From positions 1 through 27,195 of the IMG/VR virus record IMGVR_UViG_3300030329_004623: a stretch of DNA of 27,195 nucleotides; one strand, given 5' to 3'. A program made the translations under genes and the position numbers. Shown here in pieces: positions 22,677 to 27,195 of the stretch. The notes under the pieces are model-generated. The model searched no databases, had not been told where the DNA came from, and was given only the letters and a program-made list of their open reading frames with translations. This DNA comes from a virus. Numbering within the stretch: position 1 is the stretch's first letter; the number at the start of each line of letters is the position of its first letter.

Positions 22677-24002
22677 ATGCAAACATTTAATAATAATCTA
22701 ACAAATTTTAAAGAAAAGTGGTTTGATTTTATGGACTACAAGCCTCATAACGGTCAAACTAAACTGCATTTTCCTACAAAGGATAAGTCTCGGTTTTTTG
22801 TCATGGTTTGTGGTCGTAGGTTTGGAAAGTCTACAGCAGCAGCTATGGAAGCTACCTATTATGCTTCTCAGCCAAATAAAAGAGTATGGCTTGTTGGTCT
22901 TTCCTACGACAAAGCAGACATTATGTTTAGAGAAGTTTGGAAGCGAATGGTTATCGGAAAAGCTAATGATGTTGAAAAAGCCTCTGAGAAAGAACGATAC
23001 ATACGCTTCAAATGGGGTAGCGTAGTAGAAGCTAAGTCAGCAGATAACCCAGATTCTTTAGTGGGAGCTGGTCTTGACCTACTTGTTATCGATGAGGCTG
23101 CTAAAGTAAAGAAGAAGATATGGGAAATGTATCTTTCTCCTACATTAGCCGATAAGAAAGACAGTAAATGTATTTTTATCACTACCCCACAAGGATTTAA
23201 TTGGATATATGACCTGTTTTTATTGGGTAAGTCCGATGAATTATGGGAATCGCACCAAGCACCTTCTTGGGAAAATCAATATGCGTTTCCTGAAGGAGAG
23301 TCAGATGCTTTCCTTGTTGAAAGAAAAAGAAATATGTCAAAGGAAATGTTTGAGCAAGAGTTTGGCAGCGCTTTTACTTCCTTTGAAGGTAAAGTTTATC
23401 CATTTGATAGGAACAAAGATGTTGGGGATTATCCTTATAATCCTAATTATCCAACTTACTGCTCAATAGACTTTGGATACAGGATGCCAGCAGTTGGCTG
23501 GTTTCAAATACATAGAATAGACGGAGAATGGCATATAAATGTTATTGACGAAATTATACATGAAAAAAACATTAAAACGGACGAGCTTATTAATAAAATA
23601 AAAGCAAAAAATTATTGGGTTAGGGAATATTATGGAGACCCAGCTGGGATGCAAGCTCAAGGACAGTCTGGACTGGGAGATATAGAAATTTTTAGAAGGA
23701 ACGGTATTAATGTTAGGTCTGTCAGAGATAAAACTTCAAGAAATATTGCTTCAGGGATTAGCCACATTAGAGGATATATTGAAAACGCCAACGGCAATCG
23801 CTATTTACATTTGGATAATAAGTGCAAAGGATTGGCTGAAGACTTGGAAAATTATCGTTATCCAGAAGCTATTGAAAACAAAGATTTAAAACCTGAGCCG
23901 TTAAAAGACGGAAGGCATGACCATGGCTGTGATATGCTTAGGTACTTTTTTATAAACCAATTTCCAATAAAGCGAAATAAATTAATCATGAGGACTAGAT
24001 AA
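22677..24002 (+). CDS. terL: Terminase large subunit (TerL)
   Basis: 441 aa from ATG 22677. Motifs in order: Walker A GRRFGKST (residues 46-53), Walker B LLVIDEA (135-141) with catalytic E140, a coupling-motif candidate ITTPQG near residue 168, and the C-terminal RNase-H-like nuclease acids D265 (SIDFG), D321 (YYGDPAG) and D419 (HDHGCD). It cuts concatemers and pumps DNA through the portal. The longer frame back to 22554 is rejected because it would run antisense into the scaffold gene and its residues do not fit. The stop overlaps the portal start as TAATG. No small terminase gene is adjacent. Confidence 0.92.
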   Translation: MQTFNNNLTNFKEKWFDFMDYKPHNGQTKLHFPTKDKSRFFVMVCGRRFGKSTAAAMEATYYASQPNKRVWLVGLSYDKADIMFREVWKRMVIGKANDVEKASEKERYIRFKWGSVVEAKSADNPDSLVGAGLDLLVIDEAAKVKKKIWEMYLSPTLADKKDSKCIFITTPQGFNWIYDLFLLGKSDELWESHQAPSWENQYAFPEGESDAFLVERKRNMSKEMFEQEFGSAFTSFEGKVYPFDRNKDVGDYPYNPNYPTYCSIDFGYRMPAVGWFQIHRIDGEWHINVIDEIIHEKNIKTDELINKIKAKNYWVREYYGDPAGMQAQGQSGLGDIEIFRRNGINVRSVRDKTSRNIASGISHIRGYIENANGNRYLHLDNKCKGLAEDLENYRYPEAIENKDLKPEPLKDGRHDHGCDMLRYFFINQFPIKRNKLIMRTR

Positions 24003-25309
24003 TGACTACAGTAGAACAAATTATAGCAGAATCGATTAAAGATTATAAGTTGCACCAAGCCCAATCTAGGCGAAAAGAAATATACAAGCTTTTAGATTTT
24101 TATTCTGGCTGTGAAATTCAAAAATACATAACGCCTTATTTTGATGCAGACGCTTTTAGGGAGATTCCTGTTTATAGTGCGAATTTTACCAAAAGATTTA
24201 TAAATAAGATGTCAAGAATTTACAATGTTGGCGCAAATAGAAATGTAAATGACTCTTATGACAATCTAACTATCAAAAAAGATGCGAGAATGAAACATAT
24301 AGAAAAAATGACTAGACTTATTGGAACTGTAGCCACACAAGTCATTTATAGAGATGATGTTGAGATGCCTCACTTTGATTATCGCCCAGTTTATTACTTT
24401 GATGTTCACATGGAAGATAATCCTTTTGTCCCAACAGCTATTACATATCCAATCCTTCACAATGTTAATGAAGTTTATGATACAAGAAAATTAGAATACG
24501 CTTATTGGGATAGCAATATGTACGCTCATTATGACGAAGATGGAAATATAATATCAGAATACGAGCATGGCTACGGAGTTATTCCTTTTGTATTTACCCA
24601 CAGAGAAAATCAACTAGATTCTTTCTTTGTCGAGGGCGCTAATGATATTGTTGACTGCAACGAGCAAGTAAATATTACTATGACTGAGCTTCAATTAGGG
24701 CTTCGTTTCCAAATGTTTGGTCAGCCATTTGTTACTGGAGTATATAGTGATAAAGGAATGAAGAGAACAGGGTCAGATTCTATTCTTGACTTACCAGAAG
24801 GAGCTACTTTCGGCATCGCTTCTCCTGGAGGCAATATTCAGTCTGTAATAGAAAGTGTTAAGTTTCAAGTAGACCTTGTAGCGCAAAATAATCACCTATA
24901 TGTTCAGTTTGCTCAGGATGGAGGCGAAGTTCCTTCAGGTATAGCACTAAAGATTAAAGACTTAGAAAGATTTGAAGACTATCAAGATGACTTGGAGCTT
25001 TGGAGAATGTATGAGCATGACTTATATCATGTTGAAAGAGCTATTGCTGGGTATAATGGAATTAATCTTCCTGGCGAGCTTAAACTTGACTTTATTGAGC
25101 CTGAGTATCCAAAAACTGTACAAGACCAGATATTAATGGATAATCACGCTCTTCAAAATAATCTTACAACACAGCCACAGCTTTTAGTTAAACAGAATAA
25201 GGATTTATCATTAGAGGAGGCAAAAGAAATTGTCAGAGCAAACAAGCAAGAAAACGAGCAACAATCAATATTTGAGAGAATTCGTCAGCAAGCTCAAAGA
25301 CCTGCATAA
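24002..25309 (+). CDS. Portal protein
   Basis: 435 aa, directly after TerL with a TAATG overlap, the standard order. An N-terminal helical part (RRKEIYKLLDFYSGCEIQKY), a GVIPFVFTHRENQ strand region, an EQVNITMTELQLGLRFQMFG helix and a C-terminal acidic/helical region fit the wing, stem and crown of SPP1-type portals. The protein forms the dodecameric ring at the head vertex through which DNA enters and leaves. The last 80 nt overlap the next gene. Size is near the usual 420-500 aa. Confidence 0.85.
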   Translation: MTTVEQIIAESIKDYKLHQAQSRRKEIYKLLDFYSGCEIQKYITPYFDADAFREIPVYSANFTKRFINKMSRIYNVGANRNVNDSYDNLTIKKDARMKHIEKMTRLIGTVATQVIYRDDVEMPHFDYRPVYYFDVHMEDNPFVPTAITYPILHNVNEVYDTRKLEYAYWDSNMYAHYDEDGNIISEYEHGYGVIPFVFTHRENQLDSFFVEGANDIVDCNEQVNITMTELQLGLRFQMFGQPFVTGVYSDKGMKRTGSDSILDLPEGATFGIASPGGNIQSVIESVKFQVDLVAQNNHLYVQFAQDGGEVPSGIALKIKDLERFEDYQDDLELWRMYEHDLYHVERAIAGYNGINLPGELKLDFIEPEYPKTVQDQILMDNHALQNNLTTQPQLLVKQNKDLSLEEAKEIVRANKQENEQQSIFERIRQQAQRPA

Positions 25310-25463
25310 ATTAGATATTGACATTGATGGAGATATTTCTGAAATTATAGAAGACCCAAAAGCATGGGGCGAGCAAATAGCTAATAAAATCCTTTTACAA
25401 AATGCTAATAAAATCATGAAAGCACGCAAACTCGGAGAAGAATTTGGCAGAAAAATCACTTAA
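25230..25463 (+). CDS. Small protein overlapping the portal gene, 77 aa (TTG start)
   Basis: It begins at a TTG 9 nt after a strong GAGGAGG site lying inside the portal reading frame, and overlaps the portal by 80 nt. The product is helical and charged, with an acidic middle (DLHKLDIDIDGDISEIIEDP) and a basic end, no Cys and no membrane helix. The overlap plus the strong ribosome site argue that it is real. It may be a small head-assembly or portal-associated protein; the family is not recognised. Confidence 0.6.
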   Translation: MSEQTSKKTSNNQYLREFVSKLKDLHKLDIDIDGDISEIIEDPKAWGEQIANKILLQNANKIMKARKLGEEFGRKIT

Positions 25464-25896
25464 ATTTACTACAAACTTTAGTTTCAAAAACCTTTCTAGT
25501 AAAATAAACTCTATTGTTGACAAGGCAATGAAAAAAGAAGGTCAGGGCGTTGCTACAGAATCTAAAAAAACAATAATGTCTGGAACTGAATTAAAACCAT
25601 TATCTGCCACTACTATCAAAAAAAGAATAGCAGGAATAAGTGATTATGAACCTGAACATCAGCCTTTTAGTCAGCCACAAACTAAACCTCTCTTTTACAC
25701 TGGAGACTTACATGATTCTATAAAAGCTAAAGACAAGTCAGTTGAAATGTTTTTTTATGGAAGGAATCACAATGAGGGGATTGGTGAGCCAAAAAGAGAA
25801 TTTATAGCCAAGCCAGGCTCTGAAAAGCTAAAGAAAACAGAAGATTTGATACGAAAAGAAATGGAAAAAGATATTTATGAGGCTATGAAGAAATAA
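25444..25896 (+). CDS. gpG/gp10-like virion morphogenesis (neck) protein
   Basis: 150 aa starting at a TTG with GGAG 6 nt before it, inside the end of the previous gene. It has the pattern of the Mu gpG / P2 gpS / HK97 gp10-like group: an LKPLSATTIKKR segment near 51-62, a PLFYTGDLHDSI segment near 82-93, an FFYGRNH strand near 103-109 and a basic KREFIAKPG segment with a C-terminal helix. Such proteins act in the neck or in tail completion. It lies in the packaging operon before MuF rather than beside the other connector genes. Confidence 0.65.
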   Translation: MAEKSLKFTTNFSFKNLSSKINSIVDKAMKKEGQGVATESKKTIMSGTELKPLSATTIKKRIAGISDYEPEHQPFSQPQTKPLFYTGDLHDSIKAKDKSVEMFFYGRNHNEGIGEPKREFIAKPGSEKLKKTEDLIRKEMEKDIYEAMKK

Positions 25897-26435
25897 TGGC
25901 TGAACAGTACGATAACCTAGAGGAGTTTTTAGATGCCGAAGAAATCGAACAACAAGACGAAGACACCCTGCTGTGGGTTGCACTCGGACTCGCTTACGGA
26001 ATTGATGTCCTTGCTACAAGAATTGAACGAGAGATTGCTATTTTGCGAGGAAGTGGCGTTGGAGATGCAGCGATTGTCCAAATCTTATCAGATGACCTAC
26101 GAGATGGAGGAAGAATTTTTGGAGAGTTTAGAAATACCCTTAAGCGAGGAATTGTGGGAGGAATTATGCAAGGCTTTAGAATCGGACAGGATAATGTTTA
26201 TGGGGATAGCGTAAATTTCCGTTGGGTTTCTGTTGGTTCGCCTAGAATATGCGATGATTGTGCTTCAAGGGTTGGTCAGGTCGATACATGGGAAAATTGG
26301 CAAGCAGAAGGACTGCCTGCAAGTGGATTCTCGGTCTGTAAGGAAAACTGCTACTGCCAGCTTATACCAGAAGACATACCTATTGACGATAAAGTCATAA
26401 TTCAGGGTGTTGGTGGAGTAGAATCTACAAGATAG
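25896..26435 (+). CDS. MuF/SPP1 gp7-like minor head protein
   Basis: 179 aa. The C-terminal half carries the MuF-domain block: WVSVGSPRICDDCASRVGQ (C119, C122), then WENWQAEGLPASG, then C148, C152 and C154 (VCKENCYCQLIP); these Cys probably bind zinc. The N-terminal half is helical. MuF proteins usually lie next to the portal and enter the virion to aid DNA packaging or ejection; they are often 250-500 aa, so this one is short and has no visible toxin domain. The start overlaps the previous stop as TAATG. The stop is directly followed by the stop of the opposite-strand gene. Confidence 0.8.
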   Translation: MAEQYDNLEEFLDAEEIEQQDEDTLLWVALGLAYGIDVLATRIEREIAILRGSGVGDAAIVQILSDDLRDGGRIFGEFRNTLKRGIVGGIMQGFRIGQDNVYGDSVNFRWVSVGSPRICDDCASRVGQVDTWENWQAEGLPASGFSVCKENCYCQLIPEDIPIDDKVIIQGVGGVESTR

Positions 26436-26606
26436 TTAAATATTAGTCTTTATAGCGTCTCTTTCTAACCTTTTTACTCTCTTTTCAAGCTTCTTTATCT
26501 TCTTATCTGCGTCATTAGGCTTTTCAACATACTCTAAAACCTTATCTAACTTAAATTGTTTAGCTAAAAGCTTGATTACGCTTTCAATTATTAGTTTTTG
26601 TATCAC
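26436..26606 (-). CDS. Small coiled-coil protein, 56 aa (GTG start)
   Basis: Starts at GTG 26606 inside the end of the next upstream gene and stops exactly next to the MuF stop. The product (MIQKLIIESVIKLLAKQFKL and on) has an amphipathic N-terminal helix and a basic heptad coiled coil (KKIKKLEKRVKRLE). The open frame and protein-like composition support it, and the 75-aa protein at 17967 has a related coiled-coil segment. Function unknown. Confidence 0.55.
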   Translation of the reverse strand: MIQKLIIESVIKLLAKQFKLDKVLEYVEKPNDADKKIKKLEKRVKRLERDAIKTNI

Positions 26607-26775
26607 TTTCACCTTCTTTTTTTAGCTTTTCATTCAAATCAATTAAATGTTTCTGGAAATCAGCAGAATTGCCACTAAAATCTACATAAGTCCCAAATAA
26701 TCTGTTTAAGTTAGTTACTTGGCTGGTCAACCATGCGATTTGCTGGTCTCTTTCCTTATTTGTTGGTTTTGCCAT
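26584..26775 (-). CDS. Small coiled-coil protein, 63 aa
   Basis: Begins MAKPTNKERDQQIAWLTSQV, with heptad-like spacing through residues 10-52 and a polar end (KKEGESDTKTNN). A GGAG site lies about 10 nt before the ATG. Upstream and downstream small genes overlap it by 20 and 23 nt, so the set is one tightly packed transcript. No Cys or membrane helix is present. Function not recognised. Confidence 0.6.
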   Translation of the reverse strand: MAKPTNKERDQQIAWLTSQVTNLNRLFGTYVDFSGNSADFQKHLIDLNEKLKKEGESDTKTNN

Positions 26776-26866
26776 TCTTCTTTCTCCTTTTTCTTTTTCT
26801 TTTAGGCTTCACAGGTGGATTCCACCATTCTATAAATGAATTTAGCAGTTTTACTGATTCTTTCAT
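26756..26866 (-). CDS. Very small basic protein, 36 aa
   Basis: An AAGGAG site about 7 nt before its ATG supports this short gene. Residues 1-18 (MKESVKLLNSFIEWWNPP) form a hydrophobic helix ending in WWNPP; residues 20-36 are a run of Lys and Arg (KPKRKRKRRKK) followed by NGKTNK. The layout, amphipathic helix plus cationic tail, suggests membrane or nucleic-acid contact. It overlaps the next gene by 20 nt in a different frame. Function unknown. Confidence 0.5.
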   Translation of the reverse strand: MKESVKLLNSFIEWWNPPVKPKRKRKRRKKNGKTNK

Positions 26867-26892
26867 TATTTTCTCCTTTATTTTAGTTAATC

Positions 26893-27102
26893 TTACCATA
26901 ATGGCTGTTTTTGCTTCTTCCAGCGCTCTTTATTCTTCTTCAGGGAGCATATTTTGCATCTTGTGGAAGTTGTATAGTAATCTTCAAGCTTTCTGACCTC
27001 ATTGCAGCCATAACACAGCTTCCCACCATCCTTAAATCTTTCCTGATGCTTAATTGTGCCTATTTCGTGCCTGCCACCTTTAAATTTTTCTATTTTTGAC
27101 AT
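26893..27102 (-). CDS. Small double-CxxC zinc protein, 69 aa
   Basis: Two Cys pairs (C30/C33 in CYGCNEVRKLEDYYTT, and C49/C52 in CKICSLKKNKERWKKQK) followed by a basic tail. The arrangement is like the zinc part of small HNH-type and endonuclease VII-type phage proteins, but no catalytic His-Asn-His is visible, so nuclease activity is not claimed. A GGAAG site precedes the ATG. It overlaps the end of the upstream partial gene by 23 nt. Confidence 0.6.
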   Translation of the reverse strand: MSKIEKFKGGRHEIGTIKHQERFKDGGKLCYGCNEVRKLEDYYTTSTRCKICSLKKNKERWKKQKQPLW

Positions 27103-27195
27103 TCTTCCAGTATTTCTCCCTATAATATGCTTTTGCTAAGTTATCTTTCTTCCTTTTTGGTCTTAAAATCAAATCTCCACTTACAGATATATAAA
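27080..27195 (-). CDS. C-terminal fragment of a basic protein (5' end outside window)
   Basis: The frame is open from the right window edge to TAA 27080-27082. It encodes a Lys/Arg/Tyr-rich end (LRPKRKKDNLAKAYYREKYW, then KNVKNRKI). It overlaps the start of the zinc protein, which fits the tight packing around it. Too little is visible for a family; a shorter gene starting at an internal TTG cannot be excluded. Confidence 0.4.
   Translation of the reverse strand, partial: YISVSGDLILRPKRKKDNLAKAYYREKYWKNVKNRKI

Noticed and set aside
25933-26214. Alternative-frame 93-aa ORF inside MuF
   Set aside because: MuF has clear conserved Cys motifs in its own frame; the alternate ORF lacks a ribosome site and family features.
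25896-26435. MuF-fused toxin or ADP-ribosyltransferase domain
   Set aside because: The protein is only 179 aa and ends soon after the Cys motif, leaving no room for an effector domain.
26893-27102. HNH homing endonuclease
   Set aside because: Only the zinc Cys pairs are visible; no His-Asn-His catalytic core in 69 residues.

Overview
The window looks like a contiguous piece (about 27 kb, no edge terminus visible) of an AT-rich, long-tailed, non-contractile tailed phage (siphovirus). The evidence is a full virion module in compact operons: large terminase, portal, MuF-type minor head protein, scaffold, major capsid protein, connector and tail-completion proteins, major tail protein, a tail-chaperone pair with a frameshift layout, tape measure, and a very large tail-tip protein. 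I see no integrase, repressor, sheath, rRNA, tRNA, insertion sequence or CRISPR array. The host cannot be told from the sequence. An uncultured aquatic or marine phage is a guess based on AT-richness and calcium-binding tail repeats.

Layout. (1) 1-3191, plus strand: end of a replication/DNA-modification arm. It holds the tail of an SSB-like protein, a replication-accessory candidate, small zinc-finger proteins, a DUF1599/Nmad1-like protein, a Mom-like DNA-modification enzyme, and two PD-(D/E)XK nucleases. (2) 3166-22582, minus strand: a 19.4 kb late operon read leftward from scaffold and major capsid protein, through a lysis/accessory block (GH24 lysozyme, zinc-ribbon phosphoesterase, three small membrane proteins), then fiber-like and structural proteins, connectors, major tail protein, chaperones, tape measure and tail tip. 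(3) 22677-26435, plus strand: terminase, portal, a small protein, a gpG/gp10-like protein and MuF. (4) 26436-27195, minus strand: very small basic, coiled-coil and zinc-binding proteins. Head genes are therefore split between two divergent operons fired from a 94 bp gap at 22583-22676, and both convergent junctions have essentially no spacer.

How it works together. Terminase, portal, MuF and scaffold/MCP build and fill the head. The adaptor and tail-completion proteins join it to a tail whose tube is the 333-aa protein and whose length is set by a 687-aa tape measure (about 100 nm at the usual 1.5 angstrom per residue). The tail tip carries eight dockerin/EF-hand-like loops in four pairs, which suggests a calcium-stabilised adhesion arm. 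Translation is tightly coupled: at least seven stop/start overlaps have the form TAATG.

Best leads: dockerin-type repeats in a tail-tip hub; a -1 frameshift site linking the tail chaperones; a compositionally foreign Mom-like gene preceded by a five-codon minigene, with a structured RNA further upstream; a 30-aa AT-hook microprotein inside the virion operon; and an IS1-type zinc ribbon fused to a metallophosphoesterase.
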